A DNA stretch of 64,000 nt from Hordeum vulgare subsp. vulgare. Taxonomy: Eukaryota > Streptophyta > Magnoliopsida > Poales > Poaceae. Position 1 is the first letter of the stretch. Each line of letters starts with the position of its first letter. Shown in pieces: positions 22,588 through 33,567 of this stretch. The position numbers and the translations under genes are program-made. Location: assembly GCF_904849725.1 (NCBI RefSeq), contig NC_058522.1, positions 433,905,529 to 433,969,528 of the forward strand, read 5' to 3'. The notes under the pieces are model-generated. The model searched no databases, had not been told where the DNA came from, and saw only the letters and a program-made list of their open reading frames with translations.

Positions 22588-25500
22588 ATGAGTGATCGTG
22601 CTTGGATGTACACTGGTCACCCTAGTCAGAAAGACATGACCCATGAATGGTTAACAAAAACCAGGGGGTTTGTGAGAGCCGCATTTGCAAATGGCCAGCA
22701 AAAAACATGGTGCCCCTGTCCCAATTGCGACAACTGGAAAAAGCAGACAGAGTTTGAAATGGGTAAACACTTGCAGAAGTGGGGTTTTACGCCTAATTAT
22801 ACGGTGTGGACTTTTCATGGTGAGTCTGACCAACGTGCCAGAGCTGAGGTGATTCGTCGTCGCACCGACGAGCATGGTACCGGGATTGAAGACATGGTGC
22901 AAGACTTTGATGATGCTCGGGATTCGGACGATGAGATGGAGGAATCTGCAAAGGCCTTCTATGAAATGCTGGAGTCTTCAAAACGTCCTCTCCACGAGCA
23001 GACTGAGCTTTGTCAGCTGGATGCCATCGCGCAAGTAATGGCTCTGAAGGCTCAATTCAACCTAGGCAGAGAATGCTACGACGCGATGATGACGATATTT
23101 GGATGCTTTCTACCCAAAGGCCATGTACTGCCTGCAAACCTGTACCAGTCAGAGAAAATCCTTCGTGTACTTAAGATGCCCTATGAGAAGATACATGCCT
23201 GTGAGAATGGATGTGCCTTATTTAGGCTTGAGTATGCGGCCTTGAACTATTGCCCCATTTGCAATTCTTCCAGGTATATTGTGGTAGACAACGGCATGGG
23301 TGAAAAGAATCAGACCAAAATCCCCATTAGTGTTCTTCGATATCTGCCAATCGTACCAAGACTTCAACGTCTTTTCGTGGTCAAAGAGACGGCCAGACAG
23401 ATGACATGGCACAAATTGGGCAAAAGAAGCGAACTAGATGCGGATGGGAACAAGATGCTGGTACACACTTCAGATGGTTTTGCGTGGAGGCACTTCGATG
23501 CATTACATAAGGATAAATCGGAAGATCCAAGGCAACCTAGAGTTGCCATCAGCACGGATGGGTTCAATGTGTATGGTATGACGGCAGCACAATACAGTTA
23601 TTGGCCTGTATTTATCATTCCACTAAATTTGCCACCCGGAGAGATTATGAAAAGAAAGAACATTTTCCCGACGTTGATAATTCCAGGGCCCAACTATCCG
23701 GGGAAGAATATGAATGTGTACATGCAGCCGCTTAAGGATGAGTTGCAAGAAGCCTGGGATAATGGGATCAAGACCTACGACGCGGCTACCAAAACAAATT
23801 TCAAAATGCATGTGTGGTACATGTACTCGACGCATGATTATCCGGCGTTTGTGCTATTCGCTGGCTGGTGTGTGCATGGAAGGTTCCCGTGCACCACATG
23901 CAAGGCAGATCTTCAGTTCCGTTGGCTGCAGGCTGGTCGCAAGTATTCTTGCTTCGACATGCATAGACAATTCCTGGATCCTGACCATAAGTTCAGAAAA
24001 GACAAGAAGAACTTCATCAAAGGTAGAGTTGTCAAAAACACTGCACCAGCTGACGTTGACAGGCCAACAGACCCTTGATTAGTTAAACGCTCTCGAGCCC
24101 GATCCTTTGCGCCCAGGATACTTCAAAGGGTATAATACGGAACACGCCTGGACTCACAAGTCATGCTTATGGGATCTCCCTTACTTCAAAGACCTCCTTT
24201 GCCCACACAACATTGACGTGATGCACAATGAAAAGATTATTGCGGAGGCCATTTTTGGTACATTGTTCGGCATAGAGGGGAAGTCAAAAGATAATCCTAA
24301 GGCTAGAATCGACCTGGAGGCTCTATGTGATAGACCGTTGCAAAACTTGCGACAACGGAAAGGAAAGCAAAGCATAGCGAAGCCAAAGGCATGGTTCAAT
24401 CTTGAAAGGCCAGCTATGAGGGAAATGCTATTCTGGGTGAAAATGCGGTTGATGTTCCCCGATGGGTATGCTGCGAATCTAAAGAGGGGAGCGAGTCTTG
24501 AGAAATTGAAAATATTTGGGCTCAAGAGTCATGATTGGCACATATGGATTGCGCGGGTAATGCCGGTGATGTTGCGTGGCTTTATCCGTGAGGATGAATG
24601 GCTAGTACTTGCAGAGCTGAGCTATTTCTTCCGTTCTCTTTGTGCGAAAGAACTATCTCCTAGCGTGCTAGATGAAATGGAAGAGTTGGCGCCGGAGTTG
24701 ATCTACAAATTAGAAAAGATCTTTCCACCGGGCTTCTTTAATCCAATGCAACATTTGATTTTGCATCTCCCGACCGAGGCAAGAATGGGGGGGCCCGTTC
24801 AAAATTGATGGTGCTACTCAACTGAGAGGATGCAGAAGACGCTTCGAGCTAAGTGTAAAAATAAACGTAGAATTGAAGCATCGATGGCCGAGGCATTCAT
24901 TACTGAGGAGGCGGCAAACTTCGTGACAGCACACTACGAAGCCAAAAATCATCATTTGCATAACCCGAAGCCTCGGTACAATGATGGCGATCGAGAAAAA
25001 GTTTGATCCAACCTCAGGCTATTCAAAGGTAAGCTCGCACCATCCGGTGCTTCAAAAGGGAAATCGTTGGATGTCGAAGAATGGCGGACCATTTCATTGT
25101 ATATCTTCACCAACCTAACAGAAGTGCGGCCGTACATCGAGTATGTTCTCGGTAATTTATTGTTCCGCAACTTCTAATTGCTTTGAACCACTCTTATTCC
25201 CGGATATTTGATATAGTCGATACGTCGCCGAATTCTCGGATGGAGCGGTCATCGAAAAGGATTCCGTCGAAGAGTATGAGCTTCTCGCAAAGCATGGAGG
25301 CGACTATCCTGGTTTCATCTCTTGGTTCAAACAAAGGGTAATTAATTACCATTAAGGGCCCATTTGACTTATTGGTCTAATTTGCGGCTAATGCATCCAT
25401 TCTTTCGTATTAAACTTGTAGGGTGATGCAGAGTCTATGCACGCCGAGTTGAGACAAGTCGCTAATGGTTTTGACTATAAGGTCCGTTCATTTGACAAAT

Positions 25501-26252
25501 ACAACATCAACGGGTATCACTTTCGTACCTTTGGCAAAGAGCTCTCTATGCCCGACCTAAAGACTACAAATTGTTCTGTCTCTGCTATCGGCGAAGGAGA
25601 CACCGAGTATTATGGAAGGGTTGAAGCAATTTATGAACTTCTATTCTATGGCGAAAACCCACCGACCGCCGTAGTCTTCAAATGTTATTGGTTTGAGCCG
25701 AGGGAGACTAGAAGGACTCATGAACATATAGGACTAGTCGAAATCAACCAAAACACCCACTTAGATGTTCCCGATGTCTATATTACGGCTCAACAGGCGA
25801 CACAAGTTTTCTATCTACCGTGGGCCTGCCAAACTGATCCAAATCTCAAAGGTTGGGATGTCGTTTATGAAGTGCCACCACATTTTAGACCACCTACCCT
25901 CAATGAAGAGGATTACGAACCTCACATTAACCCAGACACATATGAAGGAGAATTCTTCCAAGAAACACGTATGTCCAAGAAACGTTTCAAGAACCGCTCT
26001 ACTTCACCCCAGAACATTGAAGTAGACAGCGACAGTGAATCCGTCTTAACCCCTGAGCCCGAAGAGGAAGAGCTGGAAGAAGAAGAGGTTACTGCTACGG
26101 ATGACCTGTCACTTCTTGACCGATTACATAATGGTGGCCTTCCACATGTTCTTCTAGATAGTGATGATGATGATGCATTTATTGATGATAGTGATGATCA
26201 TGATGCATTTATTGACCCCGAAGCATATATAGACGAGGACGATTGTTATTAG
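22588..26252 (+). pseudogene. TNPD: CACTA transposase (TNPD type), three exons, damaged
   Basis: Exon 1 is 22588-25140. The N-terminal Transpos_assoc domain (residues about 3-78) has CPCPNC and WGFTPNYTVWTFHGE. A Transposase_21 domain follows, with AISTDGFNVYG at about residues 320-335 and WCVHGRFPCTTC near 430. A frameshift plus CAG-to-TAG change lie at 24070-24083, an Arg-to-TGA stop at 24806-24808, and an indel near 25005. Introns fit GT-AG at 25141-25216 and 25338-25421. Exon 2 is 25217-25337; exon 3 is 25422-26252, a DUF4216 domain and an acidic Asp/Glu tail ending at TAG. The protein would act in the nucleus and cut transposon ends. At least three lesions make it non-functional as read. 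The reading frame is otherwise well preserved. Confidence 0.9.
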
Positions 26253-26385
26253 TTCATGTCAGGTATTCAACTATTATACTATATATAAATTTTGAGTTCA
26301 TGTTAGGTATTCAATTTTTATTAGTCATGTTGGTATTTATGTTGCAGTAATTTCATTTAGTCTTTGTCATGACAGGTGTTGAAAG

Positions 26386-28928
26386 ATGGTGGGAAAGGGT
26401 CGAAAGCATGTCGCGGCTGCTTCTTCGTCGGCGGGTGATGGGATGGGTACTTCCATTCCTGCCTCGCCTCTTCGGAGAGTGTTGCTCTCTACTATGCAAG
26501 GAGCGGCCCCCGTGAGAGGAGGTCGACCACCCGCGAAGCCGAGAGGCACTAAAGGTACACGTTGTATTCATGTTGGTATTTATGTTGTACTCATGTTGTA
26601 TGCATATTGGTATTTATATACATTTTATTACTCATGTTGGTATTTATGTTGTACTAAAGGTACACGTGGCCGCGGGAGAGGTAGGGCTACACGGTCTCCG
26701 CCACCACCCCAAGCTGATTCACCTGAGCACAGGAGGACTTCTAGGGTGGATTCGTCTGAGGTGGAGGCTACACGGTCTCCAGTTCACGAGCCTCGGGTCG
26801 ACGAGCCTCAGGTCGACGAGCCTTTGACCCACGAGACTCGTGTCCCAGAGACTTCCTTCCACACGACTGCGGAGCACAGCAGGGATGAGGGTACGTCCCA
26901 AGAGACCCAGTGGGATCCCTGGCCAGAGCCAACTGGCCATGCTGGTAGCGACAAGGAGCTGGGTGAGGGGGATACCGTCTACCAGCGTGGTAGTTCAGGG
27001 CTCCCGCTCGTGCCAGCGACCCCCGAGCAGAGGTGCTCGATTAGGCCAAATGGGGACAAGTAAGTTAATTTACTCTTATTTAACCTTTTGCCTTCGCGTT
27101 TTCTCAAATATCTAATGTTTTGGCTTTAATTTGTCATACTGTAGGGGTTGGATTGTTGCCAAGGGTGTCCGCAAGCCCAGCAGCGTCCTCGGTGTTCTTT
27201 GCCGTCAAAACTTCCCAGGGTTTTACGTTGCCCGGTCGGGAGCGAGAGGTACGGATGACCTGGGAGCACTACTTGGGTGCCCCGGCCCCGCCGGAGGTGG
27301 AGATCGACGGTGTTTTGTGTGACACGAGGGCGGACATGGTGATCCGAAAGTTCTGGGTAATTTCTCTTTCACACAATTATAAATTAACCATAGCTATTTA
27401 TTGTACTAATCGGTGTTGTCTCGTTTGCAGACCTTCTACAGGTGTGAGGAGGGATACGAGGACGACGCGACAAAGGTTATCGAAACCGAATGTCGCCGCC
27501 TACTTCAAAACTTTCGGCACGAGGCTCGGGTGCAGGCTGTTCGAGACTACTATGCCACGCGGCGTATTAGGATTGATAAGGCGAAGTGCCGTGATGCTAA
27601 GATGGAGAAGGAGCATTACATGAAGGTAATTACATATTATTAAGGCTTTGTAGTTAGTTTCCTTGATTTGGTTCTTACGCACTCAAATTTCTCTTTATTA
27701 ACTTAGGTGCCCCCTAGATGGTGTGTGGATAAGATGGATTGTTGGGAGGCCTTGGTGGACCAGTGGTGCTCCGAAATGTGGGAGACCAGCCACAACAACG
27801 CCAAGGAGAGGCGTGGCAAAATGGTTGGCGTGCCACACCATCAAGGGAGCGTCAACTTAATCCAATTTGGCGAGAACTGGGTATGTGGTTTGCTTCATGC
27901 CTCATGCAATTCATTCTTAATGCTATCTTGAGCCCTTTACCAATACAATTTTCTGCTCTCTCTCTTTTAGGCGCGTCACAATAAGACGGAGGCGCCACAG
28001 ATGTACGACCTGTATGCGATGGCCCATACTGCCTTGTACAAGAAGGTCAAGGCATTCTGTGAGTCTGACCTCGAGCATCCAGAAAACTTCACCAACATCT
28101 CCTCCCACGACAAGCTCGTGAAGTACAGAGATCACGGGAAGGCGAGGAAAGGGGAAGACTTTAACCCGAGCGAGGGGCCTATTGATCCAGAGCTAGTGAT
28201 GATAGCTGGCAACGGGAGGCCCCATGGCTCGATCGCCATTGGGGACGGCCTTATACGTTGTCCTAGCACTCTCCGGCAGATAAAGGCACGCCAAACGAGC
28301 TCTTGTCCGGAGATAACACGTCGTCCACGGCCAGTCGAGCTCGCCATCGAGGTTAGTTTAATGGACTCAACTATCTTTCCGCATTATGTTGTGCGTTGGA
28401 ACCAATATGATTACATTGCTAACAATGAGTTGTGTTGCAGGCTGCTATTCAAAAAGAGATAGCGGCAATGCAGGCGGCTATGGCGGAGAAGGATAAGGAA
28501 ATTAGGGAGCTGGAGGAGAGGAGGACTGCATTGGTGGAAGCGGAGAGGGCACGGAATGAAGCGTCTACCAGGGCCATATACGAGCTCTTCGTGGTAAGTT
28601 TCTTCTTCATGTTATTTCAAATCTTGCATTTGAATGTCCGTTTCATTAATAAATAAAAAGTTTGACTTGTCGAAACCAAATGTACAGTCTATGTGCGAGA
28701 AGAACGGCCAAGTCCCTCCACCGATGCCAGTCATTAACGTGGCGGGGACGGTGAGTTTCATTTCAGTGGAGTGATCTTAAGAGTGTCCTCATGCTAACTA
28801 CACATTGCAAACGATGTTTGGTGCAGAATATGTCCCGAAACGCATCGCACGACCCTTCTACAGTCGAGCCTTCTCCAGGGCAGCCTTCTCCAGGTGAAAC
28901 AAGCCACAGCCACCGTGCTTCACCCTAA
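26386..28928 (+). CDS. CACTA second gene, Transposase_24/Ptta-En-Spm-like protein, nine exons, one probable frameshift
   Basis: My exon model, each junction GT-AG: 26386-26554, 26660-27059, 27145-27356, 27431-27625, 27707-27880, 27971-28351, 28441-28593, 28688-28750, 28827-28928 (stop TAA). The N-terminus is basic and low in complexity, with repeated VDEPQ/HEPR. Exons 3-6 carry KPSSVLGVLCRQNFPG, MTWEHY, EIDGVLCDT, CRRLLQNFRHEARVQAVRDY, WCVDKMDCWEALVDQWCS, and later RPHGSIAIGDGLI. These features fit the Transposase_24 (PF03004) family. Exon 7 is a predicted coiled coil (KDKEIRELEERRTAL). One apparent one-base shift lies near 27218 in exon 3. Its place downstream of TNPD and its coiled coil fit a TNPA-like role binding the subterminal repeats; that role is inference. 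Confidence 0.82.
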
Positions 28929-28949
28929 CTTAGGTATGTTATTTCTAGT

Positions 28950-31900
28950 GTTTTAATAAAAAATAGCTAGACTTCCATCTAATGACATAATTATCTTAGT
29001 TAGCTCCAAAATAGCTAGACTTCCATCTAATGACATAATTAGCTTAGTTAGCTCCAAAATGGCCTATTTAATAAAAAATGACCTATACTTAGCTAATTAT
29101 CCTCGAAATGACATAATTAGCTCCAAAAAGGCATTCTTAGCCAATTTAGCCCGAAGAAGGGGACAAGAAGAGAAAAAGAGGAAAAATGAAAGGAGGGAAG
29201 AGGAAGAATGAGGAGAAGAAGGAGGAGAGGGAGGAGGAGAAGAAGAAAGAGAAGAAGGAGAAGAAGGAGGAGAAATTAAAGGAGCTCCTCCTACTCCTTC
29301 TTCTTTCTCCTTCTCCTTCTCCTTCTTCTTCTCCTTCTCCTTCTTCTTTTCTTCTTCTTCTCCTCTTCCTTCTTCTTCTCCTCCTCCTCCTCCTCCTCCT
29401 TATTTTACTTCTTCTTCTCTATCTCTTCTTCTACGTAGCTTAGACTCATCCAAGAAAGGCTAAATTAGCCAATTGTCCTACGAAATGACATAATTAGCTT
29501 AGTTAGCTCCAAAATGTCCTATTTAATAAAAAAATGACCTATACTTAGCTAATTATCCTCGAAATGACATAATTAGCTCCAAAAAGGCATTCTTAGCCAA
29601 TTTAGCCCGAAGAAGGGGACAAGAAGAGAAAAAGAGGAAAAATGAAAGGAAGGAAGAGGAAAAATGAGGAGAAGAAGGAGGAGAGGGAGGAGGAGAAGAA
29701 GAAGGAGAAGAAGGAAGAGAAGGAGAAGGAGCTCCTCCTTCCCCTTCTTCTTCCTCCTTCTTCCTCCTTCTCCTTCTCCTTCTCCTTCTCCTTCTTCTTT
29801 TCTTCTTCTTCTCCTCTTCCTTCTTCTTCTCCTCCTCCTCCTCCTCCTCCTCCTTATTTTACTTCTTCTTCTCTATCTCTTCTTCTACGTAGCTTAGACT
29901 CATCCAAGAAAGGCTAAATTGGCTAATTATCCTACGAAATGACATAATTAGCTTAGTTAGCTCCAAAATGGCCCATTTAATAAAAAATGACCTATACTTA
30001 GCTAATTATCCTCGAAATGACATAATTAGCTCCAAAAAGGCATTCTTAGCCAATTTAGCCCGAAGAAGGGGACAAGAAGAGAAAAAGAGGAAAATGAAAG
30101 GAAGGAAGAGGAAAAATGAGGAGAAGAAGAAGGAGGAGAGGGAGGAGGAGAAGAAGAAGGAGAAGAAGGAGAAGGAGCTCCTCCTTCCCCTTCTTCTTCC
30201 TCCTTCTTCCTCCTTCTCCTTCTCCTTCTTCTTCTCCTTCTTCTCCTTCTTCTTTTCTTCTTCTTCTCCTCTTCCTTCTTCTTCTCCTCCTCCTCCTCCT
30301 CCTCCTCCTTATTTTACTTCTTCTTCTCTATCTTTTCTTCTAAATAGCTTAGACTCATCCAAGAAAGGCTAAATTGGCTAATTATCCTACGAAATGACAT
30401 AATTAGCTTAGTTAGCTCCAAAATGGCCTATTTAATAAAAAATGACCTATACTTAGCTAATTATCCTCGAAATGACATAATTAGCTCCAAAAAGGCATTC
30501 TTAGCCAATTTAGCCCGAAGAAGGGGACAAGAAGAGAAAAAGAGGAAAAATGAAAGGAGGGAAGAGGAAAAATAAGGAGAAGAAGGAGGAGAGGGAGGAG
30601 GAGAAGAAGAAGGAGAAGAAGGAGGAGAAGGAGAAGGAGCTCCTCCTACTCCTTCTTCTTCCTCCTTCTCCTTCTCCTTCTTCCTCTCCTTCTCCTTCTT
30701 CTTTTCTTCTTCTTCTCCTCTTCCTTCTTCTTCTCCTCCTCCTCCTCCTCCTTATTTTACTTCTTCTTCTCTATCTCTTCTTCTACGTAGCTTAGACTTA
30801 TCCAAGAAAGGCTAAATTGGCTAATTATCCTACGAAATGACATAATTAGCTTAGTTAGCTCCAAAATGGCCTATTTAATAAAAAATGACCTATACTTAGC
30901 TAATTATCCTCGAAATGACATAATTAGCTCCAAAAATGCATTCTTAGCCAATTTAGCCCGAAGAAGGGGACAAGAAGAGAAAAAGAGGAAAATGAAAAGA
31001 AGGAAGAGGAAAAAGGAGAAGAAGAAGGAGGAGAGGGAGGAGGAGAAGAAGAAGGAGAAGAAGGAGGAGAAGGAGAAGGAGCTCCTCCTTCCCCTTCTTC
31101 TTCCTCCTTCTTCCTCCTTCTCCTTCTCCTTCTTCTTCTCCTTCTCCTTCTTCTTTTCTTCTTCTTCTCCTCTTCCTTCTTCTTCTCCTCCTCCTCCTCC
31201 TCATCCTCCTTATTTTACTTCTTCTTCTCTATCTCTTCTTCTACGTAGCTTAGACTTATCCAAGAAAGGCTAAATTGGCTAATTATCCTACGAAATGACA
31301 TAATTAGCTTAGTTAGCTCCAAAATGGCCTATTTAATAAAAAATGACCTATACTTAGCTAATTATCCTCGAAATGACATAATTAGCTCCAAAAAGGCATT
31401 CTTAGCCAATTTAGCCCGAAGAAGGGGACAAGAAGAGAAAAAGAGGAAAATGAAAGGAAGGAAGAGGAAAAAGGAGAAGAAGAAGGAGGAGAGGGAGGAG
31501 GAGAAGAAGAAGGAGAAGAAGGAGGAGAAGGAGAAGGAGCTCCTCCTTCCCCTTCTTCTTCCTCCTTCTTCCTCCTTCTCCTTCTCCTTCTTCTTCTCCT
31601 TCTCCTTCTTCTTTTCTTCTTCTTCTCCTCTTCCTTCTTCTTCTCCTCCTCCTCCTCCTCCTCCTTATTTTACTTCTTCTTCTCTCTCTCTTCTTCTACG
31701 TAGCTTAGACTTATCCAAGAAAGGCTAAATTGGCTAATTATCCTACGAAATGACATAATTAGCTTAGTTAGCTCCAAAATGGCCTATTTAATAAAAAATG
31801 ACCTATACTTAGCTAATTATCCTCGAAATGACATAGTTAGCTCCAACAAGGCATTCTTAGCCAATTTAGCCTGAAGAAGGGGACAAGAAGAGAAAAAGAG

Positions 31901-32200
31901 GAAAATGAAAGGAAGGAAGAGGAAAAAGGAGAAGAAGAAGGAGGAGAGGGAGGAGGAGAAGAAGAAGGGGACAAAAGGATAAGAAGAAGAAGGAGAAGAA
32001 GGAGAAGAAGAAGGAGAAGGAGCTCCCGCTCCTTCTCCTTCTTCTCCTTCTTCTTCTTCTCTTCCTTCTCCTTCTCCTCCTCCTCCTCCTCCTCCTTTTT
32101 CTTCTTCTTCTCCTCTTCCTTCTCCTTCTCCTCCTCCTCCTCCTTCTTTTACTTCTTCTTCTCTTTATCTTCTCCTATAGTTAGCTAGGGTTCCACCTAA
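28950..32200. repeat. Seven-unit ~455-bp tandem array, each unit with a GA/CT snap-back
   Basis: The landmark CCTCGAAATGACA recurs at 29101, 29557, 30010, 30465, 30908, 31366 and 31821, spacings of 443-458. Each unit has an AT-rich half (TTAGCTAATTA, GACATAATTAGC) and then a polypurine tract of about 100 bases, mostly AGAAGGAGAA. This meets a polypyrimidine tract at a central GAGCTC or GGAGCTCC, giving a long inverted repeat. The last unit is altered, with GGAGCTCCCGCTCC near 32020. Upstream, 28950-29090 holds a partial duplication of the AT-rich part. All long Lys/Glu/Leu/Ser open frames here are repeat artefacts. Confidence 0.95.
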
Positions 32201-32640
32201 ATGACATAATTAGCTTAGTTAGCTCCTAAATGGTTTATACTTAGCTAATTTCTCTCCGAAATAACCTATATATACACTACTTCATCTAGTATTATTTTTC
32301 TAACTTTCTTATTTGTCATTTTGCAGATTACCTTCACTTCACGGGAAGCTTGGTTGATGGAATGCTTGAAGATGATTTCTTGTACCATGGGTTGTATTGA
32401 AACTATTGTAGTATATGAATATATGAAACTTTGTATGCACGTGGATGAAACTGGTGTAATATATGGTTTGGTACGGATGTAACTTCCATAATATGTATGC
32501 ACTATGGATGAGAGTTATTTTAATATGGTTATAAGTACGGAAAGAAATTTATTTATGTCAAATATATATATATATATCCTGATTATTGTTAAAAATGCTA
32601 GATATAACAAAAAATAAATAAAAAAGGGGCTGGTTCCCCT

Positions 32641-33292
32641 CTTTGCCGTCTGCCAACACATGGCAAAGGGGTGGAGGCAGACGGCAAAGGGGGTATCTGC
32701 CCCCTCTCTCTCCCCTCTTTGCCGTCTGCCCCCACATGGCAAAGGGGGGAGGCAGACGGCAAAGAGAGAATCTGCCCCCTCTCTCTCCCCTCTTTGCCAT
32801 CTGCCCCCACATGGCAAAGGGGGGAGGCAGATGGCAAAGAGAGAATCTGCCCCCTCTCTCTCCCCTCTTTGCCGTCTGCCCCCACATGGCAAAGGGGGGG
32901 AGGCAGACGGCAAAGAGAGAATCTGCCCCCTCTCTCTCCCCTCTTTGCCGTTTGCCCCCACATGGCAAAGGGGGGAGGCAGACGGCAAAGAGAGAATCTA
33001 CCCCCTCTGTCTCCCCTCTTTGTCGTCTTCCCCCACATGGCAAAGGGGGGGAGGCAGACGGCAAAGAGAGGAGGCCTGCCGTTAACACTTAACGGGGACG
33101 TTGCAATATATGCCGTCCCACTTATTTTGCCGTCTGCCCCCTCATGGCAAAGATTCTTTGTCGTCCGCTTTGTGAAAGCAGACGGCAAAGAGCCTCTTCA
33201 CCAGATTTTTTTTACCGTCTACTTTGCCATGAGGGGGCAGACGGCAAAGCCTTTGCCGTCCGTGGTTGCCCCCTTTGCCGTCCACCTTGGCA
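32641..33292. repeat. CACTA 3' subterminal repeats, six 75-76-bp units
   Basis: CTTTGCCGTCTGCC starts units at 32641, 32717, 32792, 32867, 32943 and 33018. Each unit includes CCACATGGCAAAG, then GGCAGACGGCAAAGAGA and a CCCTCTCTCTCCCCT spacer, so each holds the motif in both orientations. Further single copies continue to the terminal repeat. Overlapping open frames on both strands are repeat artefacts. Confidence 0.95.
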
Positions 33293-33320
33293 GACGGCAA
33301 ATTTCTGAATTTCAGTAGTG
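33293..33320 (-). repeat. CACTA 3' terminal inverted repeat
   Basis: GACGGCAAATTTCTGAATTT then CAGTAGTG; the reverse complement of the 5' end with two mismatches. TGC follows as the target duplication. Confidence 0.92.
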
Positions 33321-33567
33321 TGCCATCCATTCGGCACTAGATCGGAGCGGATCGTGGGACGGATCGAGGGACGGTTCGTGGGACGGTTCGCGGGGCGGAT
33401 CGAGGGACGTGAGGACGTTCCACTACATCAACCGCGTTCATTAACGCTTCTGTTGTGCGATCTACAAGGGTACATAGATCTGAAATCCCCCTCGTAGATG
33501 GACATCACCATGATAGGTCTTCGTGCGCATAGGAAATTTTTTGTTTCCCATGCGACGTTCCCCATCA
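33321..33567 (+). repeat. K3 LTR C, remainder
   Basis: Resumes with the duplicated TGC, then CATCCATTCGGCACTAG. It runs through the GGACGGTTCGTGG block to CCCCATCA, matching the end of LTR A. CCTAC follows at 33568-33572. Confidence 0.9.

Larger units (their letters stand above)
20248..33320 (+). mobile_element. CACTA (En/Spm) DNA transposon, 13.07 kb, TSD TGC
   Basis: Begins CACTACTGGAATCCAG and ends TTTCAGTAGTG, a terminal inverted repeat of about 28 bases with two mismatches. It is flanked by TGC on both sides (20245-20247, 33321-33323), the three-base duplication expected of CACTA elements. LTR A shows the unoccupied site. Both ends carry many copies of TTTGCCGTCTGCC/GGCAGACGGCAAAG. Inside are a TNPD-type transposase gene (22588-26252) and a second gene (26386-28928), both on the plus strand, then a 3.2-kb tandem array. 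The transposase frame is damaged, so this copy is probably not autonomous; the second gene is nearly intact. Confidence 0.95.
9315..33567 (+). mobile_element. K3: BARE/Angela-type Copia element with three LTRs, CACTA nested in the last
   Basis: Order on the plus strand: LTR A (9315-11161), 396 bases of leader, LTR B (11558-13378), a complete leader, gag, pol, polypurine tract, then LTR C (18669-20247 plus 33324-33567). LTRs A and C resemble each other more than either resembles B: both end CCATCA and both carry the same GGACGG/GGTTCG repeat block that B lacks. The A-C unit is flanked by CCAAC/CCTAC. B is therefore a leftover from a second, related element that entered the leader of the first. 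Without the CACTA the K3 complex is about 11.2 kb. Confidence 0.85.

Noticed and set aside
29186..31728. Repeated open frames of 75-135 codons rich in Lys/Glu then Leu/Ser
   Set aside because: Products of the tandem array composition; they occur in several frames and on both strands.
32641..33075. Regular direct repeats that could suggest a CRISPR array
   Set aside because: Units are whole 75-76-bp tandem repeats without unique spacers, inside a plant CACTA element end.
32515..33330. Overlapping 140-215-codon open frames on both strands
   Set aside because: Caused by the 75-bp subterminal repeats lacking stops; no family resemblance.
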